Below, in pieces: positions 18,965 to 29,908 of a stretch of 64,000 bases of DNA. The position numbers and the translations under genes were made by a program. Every line of letters starts with the position of its first letter. The stretch's first letter is position 1. Origin of the DNA: Promethearchaeota archaeon (GTDB lineage: Archaea; Asgardarchaeota; Lokiarchaeia; Sigyniarchaeales; SOKP01); NCBI GenBank assembly GCA_019057795.1, contig JAHLWS010000005.1:1-64000 (forward strand), read 5' to 3'. The notes beneath the pieces are model-generated. The model saw nothing but the letters and a program-made list of their open reading frames with translations, did not search any database and was not told the DNA's origin.

Positions 18965-21556
18965 TTATCTCTTCAAAGTAAATTTCTTATTTAATTCGTG
19001 AAATTTAGCTTCAAAATCCCACCAATTCATATTTAAATATTTTATGCGATCTTCAAAGCAGTAAAATAATAATATACCCAAACCTTTATACCAAATTTCT
19101 TTATCCAAACCTTCGGGTGTGTCAAGACGTTCAAAGAGTGGATGCAGTACATTAATGTATATTGTTTTTTCCTCTGGTTTAAAATAAGCTATGTCTTTTT
19201 CATCAGGATCAGGTATATATTTAATTTTAAGTGTTTTTCTTTCTTTCTCAGGTTTATCCTCTAGAATAATACTCTTTATTAATAATTCTTCTAATTCAGG
19301 AAATGATTTTTCATGAGGTTCTTCAAAATTCCATTTAGCTGAAATTGTGTACTCCCTTTTTCTTAAATCACTATAATCTATTTCTTTTACTGGAAACTTT
19401 AAATAACCTTCCTCATTGATATTAAGAAGATACTCATAATCTTTTCTTGTTTCACTTTCCGCTATTAAACTTACTCTTAATTTCCCTTTCATCTCACTGA
19501 CATAAGGATTTCTAATATGAATAATAGGACATTTATCAATTGTATTAATTTGTATTGATTTAAGGCTTTTTTCAACATAAATTGGAGTTTTAATTGTCTC
19601 GATAAGTTCATTATCTTTTTTGACATTTAATGCATATTCATATTTTCCCCTTTTTTCTTTTTTTTTAATTTCAGTATCAAAAATTTGACTGCTTAATTTT
19701 GTATATGATTTTAATTTTGAATTCTGAATAATTTCCCATTCAGTATCAGTTTCATGTTTTCTCTTAAATTCTAATTCTATTGGAAAGGGAACTCCAGAGA
19801 AGTTGCATTTAACATTTATTCGAAATGGTTGTCCTCTTAAGACTAATTTTGGATCCACACCTTCTATTTTCATTCTTTCCAGTATTTTATTAAAGTTAAA
19901 AAATTTTGTCTTGATATCAATACGTTGATTTTTTATATCTTTTAAAATTATATTGATTTTATATTTGCCTCTCTTGTGTTGATATTTTGGTTTTTTTGAT
20001 AGATTTATTCCTGGATATTTGATTTCCTTCTCTTCTAAGGGTTTGAGTTTATCAACTTCTATTTCCTTTAATTCATCAAATACTTCGCAAAGCAGTTTAA
20101 CTTCATTTAACTCTGTTTCTGATACATTTTTTATGCTTGTAGTTATAATAAAGTCAGAGATTTGGTCATGTATAAATTCTGGTTCATATTCGATCTTCTT
20201 TATATATCGCTCTATAGTTGGAGGTTCTTTTATGTCACTTTCAGTATTATCAGAATACTCTTCATCTAATTTTCCCTCGTCAGCTACAATGTCGACGATA
20301 TCTTTTAAGCCTACTTCCTCTAAGAAATTTAATATATCTTTAGTTAATGTGTCTTTCCCTCCTAATGTTTTAAGTCCTCCTATTTCCTGACTAAAAGCAA
20401 TTTTTAAGTTAATACAATGTGTTCTTATTGTATCTCTTAAAGTAGGTTCAATTTGATGAAAACCAGCATGAGTAGATTTTTCAAACTTTTTCAAAGCTGT
20501 CGAATTAATTTCTCCAATGATTTGATAATCATTCCTCCCTAGAGATATTTCATTTGGAAATATCTTTACTACTCTGTCATTTACGAGTATTCTAATACCG
20601 TCAAAAATATCCTTTGTATGACATTTATCACGTAATTCAAATAAATCATTCGTTTTCACAATACCAATTCTAAAGTTATCAACAGTAAAATTATTACTAC
20701 TTTTTCCCCTCCCAGTCCCCCATGTTTCAGGATTCTTCCTGATAATCGGCTTTAAGATACCCTTCTCTATTAATTCAGGATTATCAAATTTCTCAAAAAT
20801 AATTTCTTCTTGTATCCCTTCATTTTTAATTGATAAACAAATTTGTATTTCAGATCTATTAATAAATTTATAATATCTTGAATAAAGAACATTCCTAATA
20901 GCTGAAGAAAAATCAGAAATTACAAGTTCTTCAAGTCGATCACTGATATATTTCTTTAGTTTACCTTTATCTTCTTTAGAAAATAATTTAAAAATCCAAA
21001 CAGAACCATAGTTATTTTCAAGTTCATCCCCATTTGGGATATCCCATTTTTTATATACATCATCAGATTCTTCGTAAGCAAAGGGATTTGGATCTAAATA
21101 ATTCCCTATTTTATCAGTTACCCATGTGATTATCGAATATCCAGGATTTTCTGATTTATCTCTTGGATTTGAAAAAATTTTAATTTCCTTACAAAAAGCA
21201 AGCCAGGTTTTCCACCCCTGTCCAAAAGCCCCCCCTGATCTCCCCGTCATATCCTTAGTTTCTCCTCCAAACTTAAAAATACCTTCAATCCATTCTCGAT
21301 CAGTTATTCCATGGGTCCCTAATTGATAAAAAATGATCTGATTTTCTAAAAAGTCCAACACAATTTTAAGCTTAACATCATTATCATTAAAGTCTCTTCC
21401 AATTTCTATATCATCAAGAAAAGCATCAAAGAAATTTTGGAATTTTTCATCAACTAAAATCTCTGGTAATGGTTGATCATATCCTTTAGCAATATTATTT
21501 GCCTGTTTTGAAATGTTAATCTTAAATTTGCTTCTATGTGAAGAAATATCTGTCAC
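18965..21556 (-). CDS. GHKL (Hsp90/MutL/MORC-like) ATPase, large protein
   Basis: Motif I ExxxNxxDA in LVDEKFQNFFDAF; LGTHGITDREWIEGIFKFGGETK; GRSGGAFGQGWKTWLAF; C-terminal TIYINVLHPLF. Confidence 0.7.
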   Translation of the reverse strand: MTDISSHRSKFKINISKQANNIAKGYDQPLPEILVDEKFQNFFDAFLDDIEIGRDFNDNDVKLKIVLDFLENQIIFYQLGTHGITDREWIEGIFKFGGETKDMTGRSGGAFGQGWKTWLAFCKEIKIFSNPRDKSENPGYSIITWVTDKIGNYLDPNPFAYEESDDVYKKWDIPNGDELENNYGSVWIFKLFSKEDKGKLKKYISDRLEELVISDFSSAIRNVLYSRYYKFINRSEIQICLSIKNEGIQEEIIFEKFDNPELIEKGILKPIIRKNPETWGTGRGKSSNNFTVDNFRIGIVKTNDLFELRDKCHTKDIFDGIRILVNDRVVKIFPNEISLGRNDYQIIGEINSTALKKFEKSTHAGFHQIEPTLRDTIRTHCINLKIAFSQEIGGLKTLGGKDTLTKDILNFLEEVGLKDIVDIVADEGKLDEEYSDNTESDIKEPPTIERYIKKIEYEPEFIHDQISDFIITTSIKNVSETELNEVKLLCEVFDELKEIEVDKLKPLEEKEIKYPGINLSKKPKYQHKRGKYKINIILKDIKNQRIDIKTKFFNFNKILERMKIEGVDPKLVLRGQPFRINVKCNFSGVPFPIELEFKRKHETDTEWEIIQNSKLKSYTKLSSQIFDTEIKKKEKRGKYEYALNVKKDNELIETIKTPIYVEKSLKSIQINTIDKCPIIHIRNPYVSEMKGKLRVSLIAESETRKDYEYLLNINEEGYLKFPVKEIDYSDLRKREYTISAKWNFEEPHEKSFPELEELLIKSIILEDKPEKERKTLKIKYIPDPDEKDIAYFKPEEKTIYINVLHPLFERLDTPEGLDKEIWYKGLGILLFYCFEDRIKYLNMNWWDFEAKFHELNKKFTLKR

Positions 21557-21824
21557 CCATTTTTATTTTCGATTTTAAAATTCTATAATTGAAATTTCTC
21601 ATTTTTTTTTTTAAATTATAATCAAATTTCCTTTTAACTTCTTCTATCGCAGATTTTATACTTTTAATAATTTTGTCTACTTCTTGTTGAGTATATTCAT
21701 AGATTTGGGGATTTGCACAATTTCCTAATATACGAAGTGACTCTAACACTCTTTGCGTACGAGGTGTTACTATTCGGATAAATTTCTCGTGTGGTGTTTC
21801 ATTTTCAATTCTTACTTTTACCAT
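21534..21824 (-). CDS. small conserved-looking protein at head of GHKL operon
   Basis: IRIVTPRTQRVLESLRILGNCANPQIYEYTQQEVDKIIKSI; overlaps the GHKL start by 23 nt. Confidence 0.65.
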   Translation of the reverse strand: MVKVRIENETPHEKFIRIVTPRTQRVLESLRILGNCANPQIYEYTQQEVDKIIKSIKSAIEEVKRKFDYNLKKKMRNFNYRILKSKIKMGDRYFFT

Positions 21825-22246
21825 TATTTTTGTGAATCATATTAAGTGTTGGATTAGGTTTACATTATTAATGTGATCATTAGTATATAAATTTATTGTA
21901 TTAGATAATTATTAATGAGTATCTAATAAGATTTCATCGTATAGATAAATTTATTATATTTCTCTAAATATTATTAATCCTACTTTTTTATATAATAATA
22001 CTAGATCCTTTAGATATTCTTCCCAATATTTCTCTATTAACACAATATAAAAATAAATCTAATAATGTTAAAAAAATCTTAATTAATTTCTCAAACAAAA
22101 TTAACAAGAAAAATATTGATGATTTAAATATAATCATTTATTGAATTTCTAAAATTAAAATTTTTTTCTTTATATACTAAAAAATATGGATTATTTACGG
22201 TCTAATAGAAAAATGTTAATTAGATATTAGTATCCCTTATCACAGA

Positions 22247-23180
22247 ATGAATATATATAAAGCCATAGATCTTTTCGCGGGCATCGGCGGTATTCGTTTA
22301 GGATTCGAACAGGCTTTCAAAGATCAGATAAATTTTGTGTTTTCATGCGAAATAGATGAGTATTGCCGCAAAACATACTTTAACTGGTTTTCCGTGTCAG
22401 GCATTTTCTATAGCAGGATATCGGGAGGGATTTAACGACGAAAGAGGAAATTTGTTTTTCTATATTAGAGATATTATTAGAAAAAAACAACCAATTTCAT
22501 TTTTTTTAGAAAATGTAGATAATTTAATTACACATGATAAAGGTCGTACATTTTCAATAATTAATAATATCCTTGAAAGTGAATTAAAATATTATATCCG
22601 CTATAAGATTTTAAACGCAATGGATTTTGGACTTCCACAGAGAAGAAAAAGAATATTTATAGTAGGATATAAGAAAAATTTAAGGTTTGAATTTCCTAAA
22701 GGCGATAGTGGAAATCCTATGGTTGATGATATTCTAGAAACCAAATTAGTTGATGAAAAATATTATCTTTCTCAACAATTATTAAACACGCTAAAAAATC
22801 ATAGAACACGTCATAAAGCAAAAGGACACGGATTCGGTTACCAGGTCATAGGGCGAAAGGAAGTTGCTAATACGATCGTCTGCGGCGGAATGGGAAAAGA
22901 GAGAAATTTGGTTAAAGATACCATAAAATACGATGGTAAATTAGATGAGTTTTTAAAAATTGTTGAGCTTGTGTTAAACAAAAAACCTCAAAATATCGAC
23001 CTTGAAATGAAAGATCAGTATAGGCTTAAAATGGATGTAATTATGTTAAAATATATCGGTTTGAATAAAAAAGATGTTATAATTCTTTATAACGATTTGA
23101 TCAATTTAGTGAAACAAAGAGAAGAGAGAGCAACAAGTATAAAACGCGAGAAAAAGAAAAAAAATAATAATAAAAATTGA
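22247..23180 (+). pseudogene. decayed DNA (cytosine-5-)-methyltransferase
   Basis: Two frames: DLFAGIGGIRLGFEQAF (22247..22435) then GFPCQAFSIAG...ENVDNL...RRKRIFIVGY (22356..23180); segment before PCQ deleted and C-terminal motif X absent. Confidence 0.85.
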
Positions 23181-23327
23181 CACAAATATAAAAACCTTAA
23201 CTTCTACTCTGTTATTGAAAAACAGATAAATTGAATTAATAGAATTTAGCTTAGGTAAGACAAAAGTTTGAACCTTTTTTTTTTATTGAAAATACATAAA
23301 ATAAACAATTAAATCTAAAATCAGAAC

Positions 23328-25384
23328 ATGTTAATAGAAACATTATCAATTGAGAATTATCGCTCCATAAAGAAATTAACCATTAAAATAAAAAATAACT
23401 TTTTACAATTGATTGGAGAAAACAATTCAGGGAAAACAAATGTTTTTAGAGCTATAGAGTTATTCTTTAAAAGTTCTGTTGCTGGAATTACACAAGAAGA
23501 TTTTTTTCAAAAGACCATAAAAAACTCGATTAAAATATCAATAACATTTTTCAATTTAACCGAGTCGGAAAATTCATTTTTTCAAGATTTTTTATGTGAT
23601 AACAAACTAATTATACAAAAATTATATCGATGAGCGAAGAAACTGAAAAAGTTTCATCAGATTTTCTAATAACACGAGATCTTCCAGAAATCCCCCATTT
23701 TGATGGTAGTAAATTTGATAAATGGAGAGAAAATAGCGAAGCAATTATTAATTTTTTTAAGGAATATGATTATGAAGATAATATTAAAAGCGATAGAGGG
23801 ACTATAACTAAAGCAAGTGTAGAAAAAGCTATACCTCAATTTATTAAAGAAAAAGGTAATGAATGTGAAACGAAAAAAAAGGAGTGTAATACAAACCTAA
23901 AATGGAAAGATATTTCTAGCTACTTACCAGAAGTGTTATATATTGAGGCGACAAAAAAAATTTCGGAAGAAGTAAAAACATCTGAAAGAAGTAAATCAAT
24001 TTATAAAAAAATTTTAGAGAAAATAATTTTAAAAAGCATAGAGGACAATTTGGATGATTCAAAAATAATTAAAGAATTTAAAAAAAATCGCAACCAGCTA
24101 GAAACCCTTCTAAAAAAAGGAGAAGATGAAGAAGATAAACGGTTTGAAATAATTAAACAAATTGAAAGTAATTTATTGAAGAATTTAAATCAAAATATTG
24201 CTACAAAAAGCATAGAAATTAAGATTTTTCCCCCAAGATTGCAAGATTTTTTTTCGAATACGGATATAATAATTAATGATGGAATAGAAAGCTCAATAGA
24301 AAATAAAGGCGATGGGTTAAAAAGGTCATTAATTTTTTCTCTTTTTATTACCTATTCAGAATATCTAAAGAATAAAATAAAAGATAAAGGAATTTCAGAA
24401 GATAAACCATTTTTATTTTTAATAGAAGAGCCTGAATTATATTTACATCCCCAAGCACAGAAATCCCTTAGGGATATATTAATTCTAATATCTACTTACG
24501 ATCAAGTGTTTTATAGCACTCATAGTTCTAATTTCATTGATATAAGTAAATATTTATCAATAGGATTAACAATTAAAGAACCGATAGAAACGGGTACTCA
24601 AATAAGTTTTATTGAAAAAAAGTTATTTGAACCACAGATACAAAAAGAATATGAACTTTTAATGAGATTCAATCCTGAAAGAAACGAAATGTTTTTTGCA
24701 AAAAAAGTGGTATTAGTTGAAGGTAATGTGGAGAAAATTGTATTATCTCATGTTGCTGAGTTAATGGGTAAAAATTTTGATAAATTAAATTTCTCATTAA
24801 TAGAATGCGGTGGAAAAACTATGCTATCTTATTTTATCACGGTATTATCCTGTTATTCTAAACCGATTATCGTTATTCATGATATTGATCCGTTAACCCC
24901 TGTACAAGAAAAATCTGCAGATGAATTACGAGAGTTAGGATATGAAAATCGAAAGATTGAGCAAATTCAAGAGAAGAAAAGACGATTTAAGGATAATAAT
25001 AAGATTGATGATCTTATTTCAAAAGAACATAATAAAATTGGCTTAATTACAATAAATCCTAATTTTGAAAAATTAATCGGAATAACACAACACGGAGATA
25101 AAAAAACTCTTAAAGCTTTTAAATTTGCTAAAGATCTTTCAAAAGAAAATATTGACAAAGATTTACAAGAAATAATTGATTTTATTTTAGCTTTTCAAAT
25201 AGATAAAACTCGGCACGAGATTAAAAAATACGAAATTGATTGTATTTCAAACAATGAAGAAAGTCATCTTGAAGAAGAACTATTACCAACAGACGAAACT
25301 GTACATGATAAGCCTAATTTAAATCAGAAACCTAAAGTGAAATATAAAGAACAAGTTAATTTAGATAGTTTTTTTGAAAGTTAG
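23328..25384 (+). CDS. OLD-family ATPase/TOPRIM nuclease, split by an ATGA frame break at 23630-23633
   Basis: First ORF has LSIENYRSIKKL...GENNSGKTNVFRAI; second has FLFLIEEPELYLHPQAQKSLRDIL (Walker B), STHSSNFID, VVLVEGNVEKIVLSH and IIVIHDIDPLTP (TOPRIM E and DxD). Confidence 0.8.
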
Positions 25385-25538
25385 CGTTAATAACGAATGA
25401 ATGAATTTTACTATAATTTAATTAATGTATATTTTAGATAATATAACTTCTTTTCAATGATTTAAACAAGTATTAGATATAAGTATAAGATAGTAAAATC
25501 TAATTTATTCTTTAATCAATTGACTATTAAAATTAATA

Positions 25539-26228
25539 GTGATTCAAATGGAGAAAAAAAGTGCTAAAGCTAAAATTCTGGAGTTATTTCAAGCGAATGC
25601 TAACAAGTGGATTCCTATAAATGATATTCAAAAGGTTGCTCAAATAAGTGAGTGGGCAAGAACGATTAGATTTCTAAAGGCGGAAGGATGGAAGATAGAA
25701 AAAAAAGGCGGCGGTAAAACTACAGAATATTGCCTTACATCTTTAGAAAAAAAGGAAGGTGTTGTGAGAGGACCTATAAATCCCAGAACCAGAGCAGGAA
25801 TTTTGCGTAGAGATGGTTATCGTTGTGTACACTGCGGAAAAAACCCTGAAGAGGATAATATCAAACTTGAAGTCGATCATATTATTCCTGTTGCATGGGG
25901 TGGAAAAACTGAGCCAAAAAATCTTCAATCATTATGTAGAAAGTGTAATCAAGGTAAGAAGAGCTATTTTTCTGATTTCAACGACGATGATGCTGTTAAA
26001 GATATAATAAAAGCACCATCTGGAACAGAAAAACTCCTACTAATAGGAGCAAAATTAATAGATCGTCCTTTAACTGTAGATTTTATAGGGACATTAGCTG
26101 GAATTCGCGATTGGACTCGCACTATTCGTTCTTTACGCCAAAAAGGTAGAATCAATTACAAATGGGACAGTAAAACCAACACTTACACATTTTTAGAAGT
26201 AAAAAAGAAAGAAAAAGAACGTCAATAG
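25539..26228 (+). CDS. HNH endonuclease flanked by winged-helix-like repeats
   Basis: GILRRDGYRCVHCGKNPEEDNIKLEVDHIIPVAWGGKTEPKNLQSLCRKCNQGK; EWARTIRFLKAEGW and DWTRTIRSLRQKGRI flanking repeats. Confidence 0.9.
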   Translation: MIQMEKKSAKAKILELFQANANKWIPINDIQKVAQISEWARTIRFLKAEGWKIEKKGGGKTTEYCLTSLEKKEGVVRGPINPRTRAGILRRDGYRCVHCGKNPEEDNIKLEVDHIIPVAWGGKTEPKNLQSLCRKCNQGKKSYFSDFNDDDAVKDIIKAPSGTEKLLLIGAKLIDRPLTVDFIGTLAGIRDWTRTIRSLRQKGRINYKWDSKTNTYTFLEVKKKEKERQ

Positions 26229-26261
26229 AAATTATTTTAGAGGATAAACAAAACTTATTAA

Positions 26262-27596
26262 TCAAATTTTTGATGATACTTGCTCATCAATAAATTTATC
26301 TAAACTAATTTCGGTATTAGGTGTAATGAGTAATTTCGATATTATGTTATGAAACTTTCTTTTATCGGAGATATTTAACAACTTCTTTGATATTTGAATT
26401 TGATTTTTATTAATTTTACTAACTATCTTAAAAAGCTCCATTTTTCTCAATAAAAGTTCTATATCGTTAATTCTAAGATAATTCCTGTTAATGAAAGTAT
26501 GAATGGATGAAATAAACTTCTTACCAGTCTTAGGAATGTCTTTTTTCTCGTAAAGCTTTTCCAATAAAACAACAATTTCTTCAAATTCTTCTGAAATTTG
26601 AAGCTTTTTCATAATAATAGGATTTAATAAAGAATTTTTCATTTCTAAAGCTAAACTTTTTATTACGGGTACAGCAACGGAATTTCCGAGTTGTTTATAG
26701 GCTTTGGTCATTGATACAGGAAATTTAAACGAGTCGGGATAACCTTGAAGGCGAGCCCATTCGCGGGGAGTCATTTTTCTTATTCCTTCTTCGTTCCGTA
26801 ATTGAATGTCGTCACCTTCCTCTTTCCAGCAATTTGGTAATATTTTATCATAAACGAGATTTCTTTCTCTTCCCATACCTCCACATACAATAGTATTTGC
26901 TATACCATTGCGAGATTTCACTTCGTATCCGAATCCATTTCCTTTTTCTTCGTGTCGGGCTCGATGTTTTTTTAAACCGCTTAAATATTCGTGAGAGAGG
27001 TAATAAGAGCTTTTAACTTCTTTTTCTAATATATATTCAATCTTTACAGGAGTATTGAGTGGTTTTGGGAATTTAAAAGCAAGATTATTCTTAAATCCGA
27101 TAATAAAAATTCTTTCCCTATTCTGAGGCACACCAAAATCTTTCGCGTTGAGAATTTTTGTATGGATGTTGTAATTCAAATCTTTAGTAAGAACATCTTT
27201 AATTATTTGAAATGTTCTTCCTTTATCGTGATTTCTTAGGTGTTTAACATTTTCTAATAAGAATGCATCGGGTTGTTTTACTCTTAAAATCTCGGCTAAG
27301 TTAAAAAATAAAGTTCCTCTTATGTCGTTGAATCCTCGCTTCTCTCCCGCTATAGAGAATGCTTGACACGGGAAACCGGCAAGCAGAATGTCAAAACTCG
27401 GAATTTCTTTAGGATTTACCTTAGTGATGTCTCCTAGAGGATTTTCACCAAAGTTTTCTTGGTAAGTTTTACACGCGTAAGGATCTATCTCGTTAGCATA
27501 CACGAACTTGATCTTATCTTTAAACACTTGTTCAAAACCTAACCTTATGCCTCCAATCCCGGCAAATAAGTCAACAGCTCGAAAATTTTGGTTCAT
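26262..27596 (-). CDS. DNA (cytosine-5-)-methyltransferase with C-terminal extension
   Basis: DLFAGIGGIRLGFEQVF, GFPCQAFSIAGEKRGF, ENVKHLRNHD, NRERIFIIGF, QLGNSVAVPVI. Confidence 0.95.
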   Translation of the reverse strand: MNQNFRAVDLFAGIGGIRLGFEQVFKDKIKFVYANEIDPYACKTYQENFGENPLGDITKVNPKEIPSFDILLAGFPCQAFSIAGEKRGFNDIRGTLFFNLAEILRVKQPDAFLLENVKHLRNHDKGRTFQIIKDVLTKDLNYNIHTKILNAKDFGVPQNRERIFIIGFKNNLAFKFPKPLNTPVKIEYILEKEVKSSYYLSHEYLSGLKKHRARHEEKGNGFGYEVKSRNGIANTIVCGGMGRERNLVYDKILPNCWKEEGDDIQLRNEEGIRKMTPREWARLQGYPDSFKFPVSMTKAYKQLGNSVAVPVIKSLALEMKNSLLNPIIMKKLQISEEFEEIVVLLEKLYEKKDIPKTGKKFISSIHTFINRNYLRINDIELLLRKMELFKIVSKINKNQIQISKKLLNISDKRKFHNIISKLLITPNTEISLDKFIDEQVSSKI

Positions 27597-27894
27597 TTAA
27601 AATTACCTCTTTTTCTGATCTTTTATTGCATGACTATATAAAAGAAAATTCTTAAGAATAGATTAATAAATCTTCGGTTATTAAATTTAAGAGACCGGCA
27701 TAACAGAAATTTACCAATTCATAAAGGTTTTGCTTCGCATTAACTAATTATCGTAAATCAAATTTTTTTAAATTTACTGTTAAAGAATATAATTTATAAT
27801 CAATGCGTAATTGTTACACGTCAGATAAGAGAATTCTTTAAAATGGGTTGTAATTATCTCAATAACAAAAACAAAAACAAAAAAATTCCAAGAA

Positions 27895-28536
27895 TTGATC
27901 CTAAACTGGGCGGATAATAATTTAGTTGAGTATCCGTGGCGAAATAAAAGGAATCCCTATAAAGTATTAATTAGTGAAATTCTCCTTACGCGAACAAAGG
28001 CTAAACAAGTCACTCCAGTATATAATGATTTTATGACAAAATATCCAACAATAAACCATTTCTTGAAAGCAGAATTAATTGATCTGAAAAAAATGTTAAA
28101 ATCCCTTGGTTTATTGTTTAGAGCCGAAATGCTAATAGAGCTTGCCTTTCAACTAAAAAAGGACTTTGATAATAAAATTCCAAACACCTTAGCGGAGTTG
28201 AAAACTCTAAAAGGAATAGGGGATTACGGAGCAAATGCAATATTATGCTTCGGTTTTAATGAGAGAAATCCATTATTAGATGTTAACTTCATCCGCATCT
28301 ATACACGAGTATTCGGTATAGAATCAAAAACAAAAACGCCGAAAACGGATAAATTCTTATGGGAAACTTCGAAAGAATTACTCCCCGATACTAATTACAT
28401 AAACTTCAACTACGGTGTATTAGATATGGGAGGAAATATTTGTTTGAATAGAATCCCAAAATGTACTATCTGCCCGATTAAGAAGTTATGCTTGTATTAT
28501 TCCAAATTCGGAGCGAAACAAGAGATAATAATCTAA
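27895..28536 (+). CDS. HhH-GPD DNA glycosylase with 4Fe-4S cluster loop (MutY/Nth/MIG-like)
   Basis: YPWRNKRNPYKVLISEILLTRTKAKQV, ELKTLKGIGDYGANAILCFGF (HhH), LLDVNFIR (catalytic Asp), C-terminal C-x6-C-x2-C-x5-C (CLNRIPKCTICPIKKLC); open frame extends upstream to about 27829, true start uncertain. Confidence 0.85.
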   Translation: MILNWADNNLVEYPWRNKRNPYKVLISEILLTRTKAKQVTPVYNDFMTKYPTINHFLKAELIDLKKMLKSLGLLFRAEMLIELAFQLKKDFDNKIPNTLAELKTLKGIGDYGANAILCFGFNERNPLLDVNFIRIYTRVFGIESKTKTPKTDKFLWETSKELLPDTNYINFNYGVLDMGGNICLNRIPKCTICPIKKLCLYYSKFGAKQEIII

Positions 28537-28841
28537 CTAATAGGCTAAGTGAGTTATTGGTTTTTTATAAGTAATTAAAGTAGGTTTAATTATTAGCTCT
28601 TGTTACGCTCCAAAATGTAAAATATATTGTAAAGATCTTAAAAATCCTAAGTCAAGTAGTCATATAAATTTAAAATTTCACTAAGAAAAATTAAAAACAA
28701 CTGTTTTAATTTTAAATGTATTTAAGACTTATATTCAATTTTAAATTAAAAATAATTGGTTTTAATAATATTTTTATAATAACTATTATAGATTAGAAAA
28801 CGGGAATTTAATTTAAAAATTAAAATTCAGAGATAATTTTA

Positions 28842-29813
28842 ATGCCATTTATTTTTTATAGTAGTGCTGATGAAACCCTCGATAATTTAGTTTTTAGTAA
28901 AAATATTTGGGGAGTTAGGACGAGTCGAGTAAAACCAAGTTTAGAAAATAAACCCAATGAATTTCGACAGGGAGCAATAATAATTTGGTATTCTAGTGAA
29001 AGTGCTTCTTTTATTGGCTAATCAACAATAAAGCATGCTAATTTTTTCCCATCTGAGCACACTAGTGACAATGTCAGTGCTTTTGAATTAGAAGCTACTT
29101 CTAAATTTAAAACAAAATTAAGAAGAACTCCTCAAATTTATAACTTGATTTCAGATTTTAGTCTATTATTTAACAATTATAGAATTATAGATAATGAACT
29201 TTTTAATAAAATTATCTCTATAGCAAAAACACCAGAAATAGAGTCTATAGAACCTATAGAACATTCACATAATTCAATAGTGAATAATTTATTAAATATT
29301 GGAAAATTAATGGGCTATGAGGTTTGGGTGGCCAATGATCTAAAGAACAAAATTATAAATGAAAAAAGGCTAGGAGATCTTTCTGTTGATGACTTAAATC
29401 TTCCTGGGTTTGACAATTCTACATTAAATATTCTAAAAGCGATAGATGTAATTTGGTTACAACAAACATATATTATAGCCGCGTTTGAAGTAGAACATAC
29501 AACCTCGATATATGGTGGGTTGCTACGATTTTCTGATTTGTTTTTATGCCTTCCTAATTTAAAAATAAATGCATATATTGTTGCACCAAATAATAGAAAA
29601 AATGTGGTTGAAAAACAATTAAGTAGAATTACTTTTAAACAGATCTTTAATAATAATATTGCCAGCGTAGTTAACACTATTTATTATTCTTCTTTAAATC
29701 TTGGGGTTGAAATTGTTGAATCTGTATATAAAAGAGGAGGCCATTATAATGCAGAAAACTTTCTTATTCATTGTGTAAATGAAGAGTGGTATGATATCAT
29801 GGATCAGAGTTGA
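28842..29813 (+). pseudogene. restriction endonuclease-like (PD-(D/E)xK) gene interrupted by one in-frame TAA
   Basis: ATG at 28842 in frame with ORF 29145..29813; TAA at 29019..29021; AIDVIWLQQTYIIAAFEVEHTTSIYGGLLRFSDL nuclease-like core. Confidence 0.6.
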
Positions 29814-29908
29814 AAAAATTAAGATTTCGTGAAACGGTTAGTAGAGAACGAAGAGATGAATAGAGTTTATAAAAAAAAATAATTAATAAAAATTTTAACT
29901 CTATTATT

